Origin: Arthrobacter sp. ATA002
GTDB taxonomy: Bacteria; Actinomycetota; Actinomycetes; Actinomycetales; Micrococcaceae
Assembly: GCF_026898095.1 (NCBI RefSeq)
Contig: NZ_CP114015.1
Location: forward strand, 186,001 to 250,000
Length of the DNA: 64,000 nt
Direction: 5' to 3'
The position numbers were made by a program, and so were the translations under genes. The notes under the pieces are model-generated. The model saw only the letters and a program-made list of their open reading frames with translations. It was not told the DNA's origin and did not search any database. This document shows, one piece after another, positions 1 through 9,414 of the stretch. How positions within the stretch are numbered: the stretch's first letter is position 1; every line of letters begins with the position of its first letter.

Positions 1-273
1 ACCGTGGCCCTGACCACCGCCGCCGCCCTGGTCGCCCCCGGCGTCCTGGATGCCGGCTACAACACGGTCCAGACGGCCGCCGTGGTGGTGGCCGTTGCAG
101 CCGGCTCCGTGGTGGTCAGCCACGTGAACGACTCCGGCTTCTGGCTGGTGGGCCGGTTCATGGGCATGGATGTCAAAACCACGTTGAAAACGTGGACCGT
201 GCTGGAAACACTGATCGGCGTCATGGGCTTTGGCCTGGCGGCAGCAATCTTCGGTCTGGCTTCGCTGGGCTAA
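1..273 (+). CDS. Gluconate permease (GntP family), C-terminal fragment
   Basis: The window opens inside this gene, so only about the last 90 residues are seen. They carry HVNDSGFWLVGRFMGMD followed by a hydrophobic segment, typical of the C-terminal end of GntP/GntT gluconate:H+ symporters of the inner membrane. The frame is open from base 1; the GTG at position 4 is not the real start. A strong hairpin follows the stop. A gnd gene lies 27 kb away, but nothing here shows co-regulation. The family call is firm; the exact sugar acid is inferred. Confidence 0.85.
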   Translation, partial: TVALTTAAALVAPGVLDAGYNTVQTAAVVVAVAAGSVVVSHVNDSGFWLVGRFMGMDVKTTLKTWTVLETLIGVMGFGLAAAIFGLASLG

Positions 274-280
274 TCAGCGC

Positions 281-324
281 ACGACGGCGGCGGGGCACCC
301 GGGCGGGTGCCCCGCCGTCGTCGT
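281..324 (+). terminator. Hairpin terminator after the permease
   Basis: A 20-bp arm (281-300) and its near-perfect complement (305-324, one mismatch) enclose the loop GGGC, starting 8 bases after the permease stop. The stem is very GC-rich but has no clear T tract. Confidence 0.65.
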
Positions 325-438
325 GCCAGGCGGGGCGGATGGGGCTCTGTGTAAGGAGTGTCAGCGGCGCGTGAAAACATGAGAAGTTACGAAAGTTTTC
401 GGTGCTTCACACCGCCCTAGGGAAGGACCCCACGCACC

Positions 439-1212
439 ATGATGGGTGGTCATCACGCAGCATCAGGCGCAGCAGCCTGGATTGCTGTCGCTTCAACCGC
501 ACCGCACGCCCTCGGCTGGTATCCGGTGACACCGCTGGGAGTGGTCACCGGAGCCCTGCTCACCGCCGGAGCAGCCCTGCTCCCGGACCTCGACCACCAC
601 AGCGGAACCATTGCGCATTCCCTGCCGCCGCTCACCAAGATCCTGGCCCGGATCACCGAACAGATCAGCGGCGGACACCGCCGCGGCACGCATTCCCTGC
701 TGGGACTGGCAGTGTTTGTTGCCCTGTCCACCGCCTTGGGCAAGGTCACCGCCGTTGTCCCCTTCTTCGGCTCCGTGGCCGTGGGCGCAGGTCTGCTGTC
801 GGTGCTGTTGATGGGCTTTGCGCTCAAAGCCCTGAAGATCGCCGGCGGTCCCGGCCGCAGCTGGCTGCTGGCCCTGGGGCTTTCGGCTTTCATTGCCATC
901 TACGCCCCCGAAAACAACGACTGGCTTCCCGTGGCCGTCGGGCTGGGCGTCGCCGTACACATCGTCGGAGACCTGCTGACCCATCAGGGTGTCATGATCC
1001 TCTGGCCTCTTCGGATCAAGCGTCCGCGTTCCCTGGCGGGAATGCCGGTGCTCAATAAGCTGTGGCGCAGCAGCGGCTGCCTGTCCCTGCCGCTGATTGG
1101 TGCTGCCGGATCCTGGCGGGAATGGGCCCTGATGGTTCCCGTCACTGTCTATGCCATCTACGGGGTAATCCACGCAGCGTTCCTAACGCTGACCCACTGG
1201 GCCGTTGCCTAA
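439..1212 (+). CDS. YdjM-type membrane-bound metal-dependent hydrolase
   Basis: A 257-residue membrane protein of the YdjM/DUF457 (LexA-binding, inner-membrane hydrolase) family. Likely metal ligands are the early GGHH, then LLPDLDHHSG near residue 50, HRRGTHSLLG near residue 80 and HIVGDLLTH near residue 175. Four or five hydrophobic segments lie between and after them. The usual length for the family is 170-270 residues. The start chosen is the first ATG in frame. The substrate of these proteins is unknown; in E. coli the ydjM gene is SOS-regulated, but I see no clear LexA box here. The 193 bases downstream, up to the convergent VOC gene, hold nothing recognisable. Confidence 0.8.
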   Translation: MMGGHHAASGAAAWIAVASTAPHALGWYPVTPLGVVTGALLTAGAALLPDLDHHSGTIAHSLPPLTKILARITEQISGGHRRGTHSLLGLAVFVALSTALGKVTAVVPFFGSVAVGAGLLSVLLMGFALKALKIAGGPGRSWLLALGLSAFIAIYAPENNDWLPVAVGLGVAVHIVGDLLTHQGVMILWPLRIKRPRSLAGMPVLNKLWRSSGCLSLPLIGAAGSWREWALMVPVTVYAIYGVIHAAFLTLTHWAVA

Positions 1213-1405
1213 GGATGCTTCCGCCCGCACCGGAAATCCCCTGCCGGCGCGCTGAGCCGGGACAGGCTGATACGCCCTGTCCGCAGGTTCATGGGCCGAA
1301 GTAGTTACTATCGTGAACAATGATGGCAGTTGTGGAACCAGCCCTTTTCGCGGGCAGCAGTAAGCCTCCGGTGAACTTCCGGCGGAAGCCCCAGCTGGGC
1401 GAGCA

Positions 1406-1792
1406 CTAGCCGGCTCCGTCCTGATGCAGCTGGATGTAATTTCCGCAGCCGTCGTCGAACACAGCCTGGGTACCCATCGCGTCAATGGACGGCGGGCCGG
1501 TGAAGCGGACGCCCCGGGCCTCCAACCGCTCCATCTCCGCGGCCACATCCGGCACCCCGAAAACAATGGCCGGCATGCCCAGGTCATACAGGCCGCTGCG
1601 GTAGGCCCCCGCCACGGGATGGTCGCTGGGTTCCAGCAGCAGGCCGGGGCCATCGGGGATACCGGGCGCCTGCACGATAAAGAGGTTGTAGTCCGGCATC
1701 ACCATGAGCGGCTCAAACCCCAGGGTGCCCGTGTAAAACTCGAAGGCGGCGGCCGGATCAAGGACGTGGATGCTGCTCATCTTTACGCGCAT
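1406..1792 (-). CDS. VOC (glyoxalase/bleomycin-resistance-type) protein
   Basis: About 128 residues forming a single vicinal-oxygen-chelate fold. It has the N-terminal half SSIHVLDPAAAFEFYTGTLGF, and the C-terminal half ends in QAVFDDGCGNYIQLHQD, where the Gly-Asn and the Glu/Gln positions normally bind metal or substrate. The second metal Glu is a Gln (YIQLHQ), so catalytic metal binding is uncertain. The start is set at MRVKMSS; the frame stays open 18 codons further upstream, and a second in-frame ATG lies four codons in. The substrate cannot be predicted. Confidence 0.82.
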   Translation of the reverse strand: MRVKMSSIHVLDPAAAFEFYTGTLGFEPLMVMPDYNLFIVQAPGIPDGPGLLLEPSDHPVAGAYRSGLYDLGMPAIVFGVPDVAAEMERLEARGVRFTGPPSIDAMGTQAVFDDGCGNYIQLHQDGAG

Positions 1793-1868
1793 GGGCGACA
1801 CGCTACCCCGTCCGGCAGCGGATGGCCCCGGGCTGCCGAAAAACAACTTGGTCGGCTGACTCTAACAG

Positions 1869-2645
1869 CTAGCGGCCTCCACGCGGTTTGCCGCCCTTGC
1901 GGCTGCCCCCGGATTTACCGCCGGCGCCTTTGCCGCCGGTGTTCCGTTTGCCGCCTGACCGGCCGCCCGGCTTCGTTCCTGCCTGCTCCGCGCTTCTGCT
2001 CTGGCGTTCCTTCGTCCGCTGCCGGGCCGTGCTCTTCTGTTCGGCCTGCACCGAGGGCTGGCGTGAGCTGTTGGCTGTCCGCCCGCGCACGATGCCCACC
2101 AGTTCTTCAATGCCTTCATCCTCGCTGTCCTGTGCCCAGGCAACGGCAACCCGGGTACCGGGCACGCCGGTCAGCGGACGCGCCACAACATCGCGGCGCG
2201 AGTAGAGCTTGGCCACGGCCATGGGGAGGATCAGCAGTCCGGCGCCCGAGGCGACCACTTCCATGCCCACGTCGGCGCTGCCGAGCTCCTGAAGATCCAG
2301 AAGGTGCTCACCCGCCAGGTCGGCAAGGTCCAGTTCGTCGAAGGCGGCAACCGCGGAGTCCTTCGCCGCGGCAACCACCGGGCGCTCGTCATAGAGGGCG
2401 ACGACGCTTACCCCCGCCGGACGGATGTAGTCCTGATCCGGGATCCGGATAAAGACCACATCGGCGCGGCCGGCACGCAGGTCAGCCAGCACCGAGTCTT
2501 CGGGGCACTGATAGGCCGTCAGTTCGCGGTCCTGACGCTCGTTCCACCGGCCGATCCATTTACCGGGCGTCACTCCGGGAACGTAGGCCAGCTTCAGCGG
2601 ACGGGCTGGGCGGGGCGGGCGGAAGGAGGCATCAGTTGGCACCAT
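1869..2645 (-). CDS. LysR-type substrate-binding domain protein without HTH
   Basis: 258 residues. Residues 17-185 match the effector-binding half of LysR regulators (KLAYVPGVTPGKW near the start, then DLRAGRADVVFIRIPDQD and VASGAGLLILPMAVAKLY). The usual N-terminal winged helix is absent: only 16 residues precede the domain. The last 75 residues are a low-complexity tail rich in Lys, Arg, Gly, Ser and Gln that could bind nucleic acid. It is divergent from the DUF5997 gene 125 bases away, a pairing I recall as common in Arthrobacter relatives. The function is unknown; it may sense a small molecule and act through its basic tail or a partner. Confidence 0.72.
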   Translation of the reverse strand: MVPTDASFRPPRPARPLKLAYVPGVTPGKWIGRWNERQDRELTAYQCPEDSVLADLRAGRADVVFIRIPDQDYIRPAGVSVVALYDERPVVAAAKDSAVAAFDELDLADLAGEHLLDLQELGSADVGMEVVASGAGLLILPMAVAKLYSRRDVVARPLTGVPGTRVAVAWAQDSEDEGIEELVGIVRGRTANSSRQPSVQAEQKSTARQRTKERQSRSAEQAGTKPGGRSGGKRNTGGKGAGGKSGGSRKGGKPRGGR

Positions 2646-2770
2646 TTCAGGTTAGCCCAGGCGGGACGGCGATCCTTGCCGGTGCTCCTGCCGCTTCCCA
2701 ACGTTCTCCGAACTCCCGCCCGGCTTCAGCCGCGGGACACCCCTGCTCCTGCGCCGGATACCCTTATGAG

Positions 2771-3202
2771 ATGACTTCCGAGAAATCCCAATCCATGAAA
2801 CCTGCCACGGCAGCCAAGAAACTGGGCATCTATCTGCCCGCCGCGCCGCAGGAGTTCCAGGACGGGCCTATTTCCCGGGCCCAGTTTGATGAGCTTCAGG
2901 CCAATCCGCCCCAGTGGCTGGTTGATCTGCGTCGCAACGGCCCGCACCCGCGCCCGGTGGTTGCTCAAAAGCTCAACATCTCCATCAGCGGACTGACCCG
3001 CTCCGGCATTACGGAGGCCCTGACCACGCAGGAGATCACCGCGCTGCTGGCCGCTCCGCCGGCATGGCTGGTTGAAGAACGTGCCAGCTTTGCGGCGGTG
3101 CGGGAAGAAGCAAAGCGCGTGAAGGAAGCGGAGGCCAAGAAGAAACGCAAAGCCCAGCAGGCAGCGCAGGCGGCGGCGAAAGAGCCCAACCAGCGGCGCT
3201 AG
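2771..3202 (+). CDS. DUF5997 family protein
   Basis: 143 residues. The core (KKLGIYLPAAPQEFQDGPIS, then LQANPPQWLVDLRRNGPHPR, then a segment ending in PPAWL) is conserved in actinobacterial DUF5997 proteins. The last 35 residues are a charged Lys/Ala/Glu helix likely to form a coiled coil. ATG 2771 was chosen over ATG 2795, which would give MKPATAAKKLG and is equally possible. No clear ribosome binding site precedes either, so a leaderless transcript is possible. It is transcribed away from the LysR-like gene. The function is unknown. Confidence 0.75.
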   Translation: MTSEKSQSMKPATAAKKLGIYLPAAPQEFQDGPISRAQFDELQANPPQWLVDLRRNGPHPRPVVAQKLNISISGLTRSGITEALTTQEITALLAAPPAWLVEERASFAAVREEAKRVKEAEAKKKRKAQQAAQAAAKEPNQRR

Positions 3203-3218
3203 CACCCCGCCGCCGCGC

Positions 3219-3242
3219 GGCCACTGCCTGCGGGCAGTGGCC
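3219..3242 (+). terminator. Hairpin after DUF5997 gene
   Basis: Perfect inverted repeat GGCCACTGCC / GGCAGTGGCC with a 4-base loop, 16 bases after the DUF5997 stop. There is no T tract, so its role as a terminator is inferred from position. Confidence 0.45.
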
Positions 3243-3276
3243 GCCGCCCCGCCGCCCCGCCGGCGCGAACATAAAA

Positions 3277-3306
3277 AATCACCCCGGTCTTTCAACCGGG
3301 GTGATT
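3277..3306 (-). terminator. Rho-independent terminator of tRNA-Leu
   Basis: Perfect 12-bp stem (AATCACCCCGGT and its complement, loop 3289-3294) starting 7 bases beyond the 3' end of tRNA-Leu. On the minus strand it runs into a run of six T. On the plus strand it is followed by CGTTTT, so it may also stop transcripts from the DUF5997 side. Confidence 0.8.
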
Positions 3307-3313
3307 CGTTTTG

Positions 3314-3396
3314 TGCGCGAGGGGGGATTTGAACCCCCACGCCCTTTCGGACACTGGCACCTGAAGCCAGCGCGTCTGCCGTTCCGCCACTCGCGC
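3314..3396 (-). tRNA. tRNA-Leu (anticodon CAG)
   Basis: 83 bases fold as a class II tRNA. The acceptor is GCGCGAG paired with CTCGCGC, the anticodon loop is TTCAGGT, the long variable arm is closed by TGTCCGAAAGGGCG, and the T arm is GGGGGTTCAAATCCCCC. The discriminator is A. CCA is not encoded; the sequence after the discriminator is CAA. Confidence 0.95.
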
Positions 3397-3828
3397 CTAA
3401 ATGGTCTCCCGCGGAGAGTGTGCCTTCAGTCTCACGACCGGCGGCCTCTCGATTCCCCGGGAACAGCAGAATCAAGCATACCCACATTTTGGGCAAACAC
3501 CTAAACGGGCGTGGAATCTGCTCGAAAACCGCGGTTTCCCGCGGTTTTCGGCCGTCCGGCCGGTCCGCCGTCACAACTGCTCCAGCTACTCCGGGGCATC
3601 CCGCTGCCCCCGCGGCGCCCCGCGGCACCGGAGCTGCGTTAGGACATTTCTCAGTTGTCCCCAGTAGTATCGAAGAGGACCTGTGTACCTTTGGCCTGCC
3701 TTGTCACCGCACCGAATCCGCCCCAGCGGGCACACCCGGTGCCGCCGCAGGGCCTAAACCGGTGGCATATTGGTCCAAGTATCCGCCGGACATCCGGACA
3801 GCATCAGGACCTAGGGAAGGAGGCGAAC
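3397..3828. promoter_or_regulatory. Upstream region of the fhaA-pknB operon
   Basis: 432 bases without a gene. They should hold the tRNA-Leu promoter (minus) and the promoter of the kinase operon (plus). A perfect 12-bp hairpin lies at 3523-3534/3539-3550 (CGAAAACCGCGG, loop TTTC), in the middle of the region. It could act on the leader RNA or bind a protein. I could not place a convincing -35/-10 pair. Confidence 0.4.
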
Positions 3829-4556
3829 ATGGGCTTACTCGACAACGTTGAACGCGGAATCGAAAAGGTTGTGCGGGGTGCCTTCTCCACGGGCTCATCC
3901 GGCCGGGTGGAACCTCTTGAACTGGCCATCGCCCTGCGGCGTGAACTGGACGAGCGTTCCTTCACCGTGGGCCAGGGCCGCACCCTGGCGCCCAACGTCT
4001 TTACGGCCCGCCTGTCCGACTCCGATTTTAAGCGGGCCCAGGAATGGGGCGCGCCGCTGGCGGAAGAGCTTTGCGACGTCGTGATCAAGCACGCGCGGAG
4101 CCAGTCCTACACTCTCCAGGGGCCGGTGCGCGTATCCTTTACCCGCGACTCGGCGCTTAAGTCCGGCGTGCTCGAGGTCGACTCCGCAACGGAAAAGGCC
4201 GGATCGCCGGCACCCCGCCCGGCTCCGCCGCCCACCCCCGCCAGGGGCCGGGGCGGATGCAGCCCGTGTTGGATATTGACGGTCAACGGTATTCACTGAA
4301 TGCGCCGTCAGTTGTCCTCGGCCGTTCCTCCGAGGCGGATATCCTCGTTGATGACACCGGCGTTTCCCGCCGGCATCTGGAAATCCGCACCGAAAACGGT
4401 GCCAGCCGCGCCATCGACCTCGGCTCCACCAATGGAAGCTTCGTCAACGGTCAGAAAGTACAAGGGGAAGCAGATCTTACGGATGGTTCCACAATTGCCA
4501 TGGGCCGGACCCGCATTACGTTCCGGCTTCTGCCGATTCGGACCGGGGGACGTTAG
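3829..4556 (+). CDS. fhaA: FhaA, FHA-domain protein (frameshifted in this sequence)
   Basis: The N-terminal part (MGLLDNVERGIEKVVRGAFS) is the DUF3662 domain found in FhaA. After a Pro/Ala linker comes an FHA domain (VVLGRSSEADILVDD, GVSRRHLEI, LGSTNGSFVNG), which binds phosphothreonine on partners such as the MurJ-associated pseudokinase. ATG 3829 follows a strong GGGAAGGAGG site. The two halves are in different frames, and the break lies near 4240-4255 among G/C runs. Restoring one base gives 242 residues. It is the first gene of a seven-gene operon and ends one base into fhaB. The break is probably a sequence error. Confidence 0.88.
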
Positions 4557-5039
4557 TGGACGGTGAACTAATAGTGACCCTGCTCCGCTACGGGTTCCTG
4601 ATTCTGCTGTGGCTCATGGTCCTCAGCGTCGTCGGCGCGATCCGGCGCGATTTGGTGGTCGGCAGCCGTAACCGGACCGGTACGCCCAGCGCGCGCCAGC
4701 TGCGCCGCAACCCGGCCCTGGAGAAGCAGGCCCTGCTCGGTAAAGGTCCCCGCGCGCCAGGTAGTGGTGACCGAGGGCCCGCTGCGGGGCACCACGCTGG
4801 AGTTGGCTTCCAGCCCCATCCTGCTGGGCCGCGCCCAGGAAGCGACCCTCGTGCTCGACGACGACTACGCTTCCGGCCGCCATGCCCGCCTGTTCCCCCA
4901 GGGCAGCCGCTGGTTCATCGAGGACCTCGGCTCCACCAACGGCACGTTCCTCGGCGGCAGCCAACTCACCCGGGCGCTGCCCGTGGAACCCGGAGTACCG
5001 ATCCGCATCGGCAAGACGGTCCTTGAGTTGAGGCCTTAG
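4556..5039 (+). CDS. fhaB: FhaB/FipA-type FHA protein (frameshifted in this sequence)
   Basis: A small protein of about 161 residues with an N-terminal membrane helix (LLRYGFLILLWLMVLSVVGA) followed by a cytoplasmic FHA domain (ILLGRAQEATLVLDDDYASG, RHARLF, DLGSTNGTFLGG). In mycobacteria the homologue binds phosphorylated cell-division partners. The frame changes at or near the C run 4748-4751; the length implies one extra or two missing bases, unlike most other breaks in this window. GTG 4556 overlaps the fhaA stop by one base; a later GTG at 4574 is possible. pstP starts 2 bases after its stop. Confidence 0.85.
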
Positions 5040-5041
5040 CC

Positions 5042-6546
5042 GTGGCACTGGTGCTCAACTACGCAGCACGGTCCGACGTCGGCATGGTTCGTTTGAAGAA
5101 TGACGATTCCGCCTATGTCGGCCGCTATCTCGCCGTCGTCGCCGACGGGATGGGCGGCCATGCCGGCGGCAACGTTGCCTCGGCTTCCACCGTCCTCGAC
5201 CTCGTCCACCTGGACCGCGGATCGCACGACGATGAGCCCCTCACCGTTCTCGCCGACGAAATCCAGGCCGCCAATTCCCTCCTCTCGGAACTGGTCACCA
5301 CCAGCCCCCAGCTGTCCGGAATGGGGACCACTGTCACCGCCCTGCTGCTCAACGGCAACCGGTTCGCCTTTGCCCACATCGGCGATTCGCGCGCCTACCG
5401 GCTCAAGAACGGCGTCTTCGAACAGGTCAGCATTGACCACACCTTCGTGCAGCGCCTCATTGACGAAGGCCGGTTGCGTCCCGACGAGGCCGAGGTACAT
5501 CCCCACAAGAATGTCCTGATGCGCGTGCTGGGCGACGTGGATGCCAGTCCGGAGCTGGATCTGGCGACATTTGAGGTGGAGCCGGGCGAGAAATGGCTGC
5601 TGTGCTCCGACGGCCTCACGGCTGTCCTGCGGGACTCGGACATCGAAACCGTGCTCCGGGAGACCCGGGACCTGCAGCGGTGCGTCGACATCCTGGTGGA
5701 ACTCACCCTCGCGGGCGGTTCCCCGGACAACGTGACCGTCGCAGTCATCGAGATCGACGAGGTCCCGGATGACTCCCTTCCCGCCGAGCTCCCCTCGGCC
5801 CGCACCTCCCAGGCCGCCGGACCTGTTCTGCCGGCCGCGGCAGCGGCGCCGGCCGCCACCGCGGATGACCGGGAAACCGCAGCCGACACAGCCGGCGGTG
5901 ACGACGACGAACCGGTCCGTGCGGACCTCATCCGCCAGGATCTTTCCTCGCGTCCGCACATCCTGGTGGGAGCAGCATCGCTGGCCACCGAGACCGGCCA
6001 GATCCCCATCGTCACCAAGCGGTCGGCCGAACGCCGCGCTGCGCGGCTGCTGACGCACAAGGCAGCTCCGGAACCGGAAACGGCTCCGGAACAGGAATCC
6101 CCAAGAAGCGGCGGCGCTGGCTGCTGCCTACTGCCCTGGCAGTGATCGCCGTCCTGTTGGCAGCCGTGCTTTGGGTGGGCTACACCTGGACGCAGACCCG
6201 CTACTACGTCGGGTCGAGCGACAACAACGTGGCTATCTATAACGGCGTTTCGCAGTCCCTCGGACCGATACGGCTTTCCACCGTCACCGAACGCACGGAA
6301 ATTCCGGTGGACAGCCTGCCCGAATACCAGCGCAACCGGGTCGAGGGCACCATTCCCGCCAAGGATCTGCTGCACGCTGAACAAATCGTCGAGGATCTCC
6401 GGGGTACGGCGCAGCCCGGCGCCTGTGGCCCTGCCGCTCCCGCTGCGCCTGCGGCCGGTGCAACTCCCCAGCCGTCCGCGTCGGCCTCCCCCACTGCCGC
6501 GGCCATGCCGGCGGCCGGAAACGAAGACTGCGAAGGGCAAAAGTAA
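5042..6546 (+). CDS. pstP: PstP, membrane PP2C-type Ser/Thr phosphatase (frameshifted)
   Basis: Removes phosphates placed by PknA/PknB. Residues 1-240 form the PP2C domain with the metal-binding motifs AARSDVGMVRLKNDDS, VVADGMGGHAGG, IGDSRAYRL, LLCSDGLT and GGSPDNVTVAVI. A Pro/Ala linker, a basic KKRRR stretch and one membrane helix (LAVIAVLLAAVLWVGY) follow, then an external tail of about 110 residues. The frame breaks at the C run 6099-6102; one added C restores a protein of 501 residues that reads straight into the helix. GTG 5042 lies 2 bases after fhaB, and the stop overlaps the rodA start by one base. Confidence 0.92.
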
Positions 6547-7963
6547 TGTCCGATGTGCTGACAGCGCCCAAGTCGCGGAGGAACATTGAAGCCGTACTGC
6601 TGGTGCTTGCCCTTTTGGTGGGCATCGGAGCCAACATGGTGGTCAGCCTGGACCAGGACCGCGCCTTTGACTCGGACTTCTGGACGCAGGGCGCCACCCT
6701 GGTCGGGCTGGTTCTGGTATTCCACATCGTCCTGCGGATTCGGGCAAAATATGCCGATCCGGTTATACTTCCCATCGTCACCGCCCTCAACGGCATTGGT
6801 CTGGCGATGATCCACCGGATCGACATCGCGGAGGACACCAGCGCGGCCGACCGGCAGCTGCTCTGGAGCGCCGTCGCCGTTGCCGCAGCCATCGCAGTAC
6901 TCTTTGTGATCAAGGACCACCGGATTCTCCGGCGGTACACCTATATCTCCCTGATTGTCAGCGCCATTCTCCTGCTTCTGCCCCTGACGCCCGTGGGAGT
7001 GGAAATCAACGGTGCCCGCATCTGGATCCAAGTTGGCTCCGGAACCTTCCAGCCCGGAGAAGTCGCCAAGATCACCCTGGCTATATTCTTTGCCGGGTAT
7101 CTATCCACCAACCGTGACCTCATCCTCATGGCCGGCCGCAAGGTGGGTCCGCTGCAGCTGCCCCGCTTCAAGGACCTCGGCCCCATGATGGCGGCCTGGA
7201 TCGTCAGCATCGGCGTACTTGTCCTGCAGCGTGACCTGGGGTCCTCCATCCTCTTCTTCGGCCTTTTCATGGCCATGATCTATGTGGCGACCAGCAGGGT
7301 CAGCTGGGTATTGATTGGTCTTGCCCTGCTCGCCGCCGGCGGGCTTGTCGCCATGCAGCTGTTCAGCCACGTCGCCCTGCGGATTGACGGCTGGATCAAT
7401 GCCTTTGATCCGGAGGTTTACGACCGGATCGGCGGAAGCCACCAAGTGGTGCAGGGCCTGTACGGGCTCGCCAGCGGCGGACTCGCCGGCACCGGCCTCG
7501 GGCAGGGCCGGCCCGACCTGGTCACCTACGCCAACTCCGACATGATCATTGCCGCACTGGGTGAAGAACTGGGCCTGCTCGGCATCTTCGCCATCGTCCT
7601 GCTGTACGTCCTGCTCGTATCCCGCGGCTTCCGCGCCGCCCTGGGCACCCGCGACGGCTTCGGTAAGCTGCTGGCCTGCGGATTGTCCTTCACCATCGCC
7701 CTGCAGTGCTTCGTCGTCATCGGCGGCGTCACCCGCCTGATTCCGCTGACCGGCCTGACCACGCCGTTTATGTCCGCGGGCGGATCCTCACTGCTGGCGA
7801 ACTGGATCATTGTGGCGCTGCTGCTGCTGATCTCCGAAGCCGCCCGCCGGCCGGCGGCGACGGGGCCCTCACCGGGCCAATGGTCCCGGCCATGCAGGAG
7901 TCGCCGGTGGGATCGCCGCAACGGAAGAGCAAGGCAAGGGAACAGGAGGTGCAGGGCGCATGA
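6546..7963 (+). CDS. rodA: RodA/FtsW-type peptidoglycan glycosyltransferase (frameshifted near the C-terminus)
   Basis: A SEDS-family polytopic membrane enzyme that polymerises lipid II. About 10-12 hydrophobic segments are seen. Family signatures are NGARIWIQVGSGTFQPGEVAKI, seen here as two adjoining parts, then RDLGSSILFFG, ANSDMIIAALGEELG and TPFMSAGGSS. The reading frame changes in the G/C-rich stretch 7842-7866. The correct C-terminus is in the frame ending at 7963 (472 residues); the uncorrected frame runs on to 8063 without similarity. Its natural stop overlaps the pbpA start as ATGA. RodA works as a pair with PbpA. Confidence 0.9.
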
Positions 7964-9414
7964 ATCAGGCCATCCGCAACAGCTGGATCGTGGCACTGTC
8001 CATGTTCATCCTCATCCTCGGGTCGCTGACTTATGTCCAGTTTTTCGCTGCCGAAGAGCTTAACGCTGACCCGAACAACAACCGGACCATTTACCAGAAC
8101 TTCGGCCAAAACCGCGGCGCGATTTTGGTGGACGGAGCGCCGGTCGCCGAATCAGTGCCCTCGGACGACCAGTTCAACTTCCAGCGCGTGTATCACCAGC
8201 CCGAGCTCTACTCCCAGCTGACCGGGTACTTCTCCCTCGTCAGCGGCACCACCCAGCTGGAAAAGGTCATGAATGACCAGCTCACGGGCAACAGCAACCA
8301 ACAGTTCTTCGACCGGCTGGTGCAGCTGGTCTCCGGCAACCCTGTCCAGGGAGCCTCGGTCGAGCTGACCATCGACTCCGAACTGCAGCAGCTCGCCTAT
8401 GACCTCATTCCCGAGGGCCAGAAAGGCTCCATCGTGATGATGGAACCGAAGACCGGAAACATCCTGGCGATGGTGTCCAAGCCCAGCTATGACACGAACC
8501 TGCTGGCCGGACACGACACACAGGTGGTGGAACAGAACATGGAACAGCTGCTCACCGTCGAAGGGCTGTCGCCTTACCGCAACGCTGCGACCCAGTCGCT
8601 GCTCGCCCCCGGCTCGGTCTTCAAACTGGTGGACGCCGCCGCGGCCCTGGAGTCCGGTGACTTCGACGCGGACACACTGATTGACAATCCGAGCTCGCTG
8701 CCGCTGCCCGGCACCAATATTTCGCTGCCGAACTTCACCAACGGCAACTGCGGCATCCGGTCCGAAGCAACAATTGGCTTCGCGCTGGAGCAGTCCTGCA
8801 ACACCGTTTTCGCCCAGATTGCCTGGGATCTCGGGGAAGATGCCATCGCATCGCAGGCGGAGAAGTTCGGGTTCAATCAAGCCCTGAGCCTGCCTGAGCG
8901 CGGCATCCAGGAAGTGGCGCCCAGCGGTTTCCCCACGGAGATGGACCAGGCTCAGCTCGCCCAGGCTTCCATCGGCCAGTACAGCGTCACGGCAACCCCG
9001 CTGGAAATCGCCATGATGTCCTCAGCCATCGCCAACAACGGTGTCCAAATGACCCCCAATCTGATCCGGAATGTCCGTGCGGCCGATCTGTCAATCATTG
9101 ACGAGCCGGAGCCGGAGGTCCTGAACACCTCCGTCAGCCCGGAAACAGCCCGCCAGCTCACTGACTGGATGGTGGGCGTCGTCAACAACGGCACCGCCTC
9201 CGCAGCCCGGGTCTCCGGCTTCCAGGTGGCCGGCAAGACCGGTACCGCCGAAGTGGAGAACAGGGGTGACAATGCCTGGTTCACCGGCTTTGCTCCGGCG
9301 GACGACCCCGAGGTGGCTATTTCCATCGTCATGGAAGACGTTGATCTGGCCACCGGATCCCAACTGACCACTCCAAGCGCGCAGAAACTCCTAGAGGCGG
9401 TGTTAAATAAGTGA
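7960..9414 (+). CDS. pbpA: PbpA, class B penicillin-binding protein (transpeptidase)
   Basis: 484 residues, intact. One N-terminal membrane anchor ([19 protein letters not shown]) is followed by a pedestal domain and the transpeptidase domain from about residue 150. The active-site motifs are present and ordered: SVFK (nucleophile Ser), SCN in [10 protein letters not shown], and KTGTAE. It cross-links peptidoglycan outside the membrane. ATGA overlap with rodA and GTGA overlap with pknA indicate translational coupling. Length and motifs match mycobacterial PbpA. Confidence 0.95.
   Translation: MNQAIRNSWIVALSMFILILGSLTYVQFFAAEELNADPNNNRTIYQNFGQNRGAILVDGAPVAESVPSDDQFNFQRVYHQPELYSQLTGYFSLVSGTTQLEKVMNDQLTGNSNQQFFDRLVQLVSGNPVQGASVELTIDSELQQLAYDLIPEGQKGSIVMMEPKTGNILAMVSKPSYDTNLLAGHDTQVVEQNMEQLLTVEGLSPYRNAATQSLLAPGSVFKLVDAAAALESGDFDADTLIDNPSSLPLPGTNISLPNFTNGNCGIRSEATIGFALEQSCNTVFAQIAWDLGEDAIASQAEKFGFNQALSLPERGIQEVAPSGFPTEMDQAQLAQASIGQYSVTATPLEIAMMSSAIANNGVQMTPNLIRNVRAADLSIIDEPEPEVLNTSVSPETARQLTDWMVGVVNNGTASAARVSGFQVAGKTGTAEVENRGDNAWFTGFAPADDPEVAISIVMEDVDLATGSQLTTPSAQKLLEAVLNK

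Noticed and set aside
3829-5039. fhaA and fhaB as genuine pseudogenes or programmed frameshifts
   Set aside because: No slippery heptamer or stimulatory structure seen; the same kind of break recurs in 14 other genes, so a sequence error is the simpler reading.
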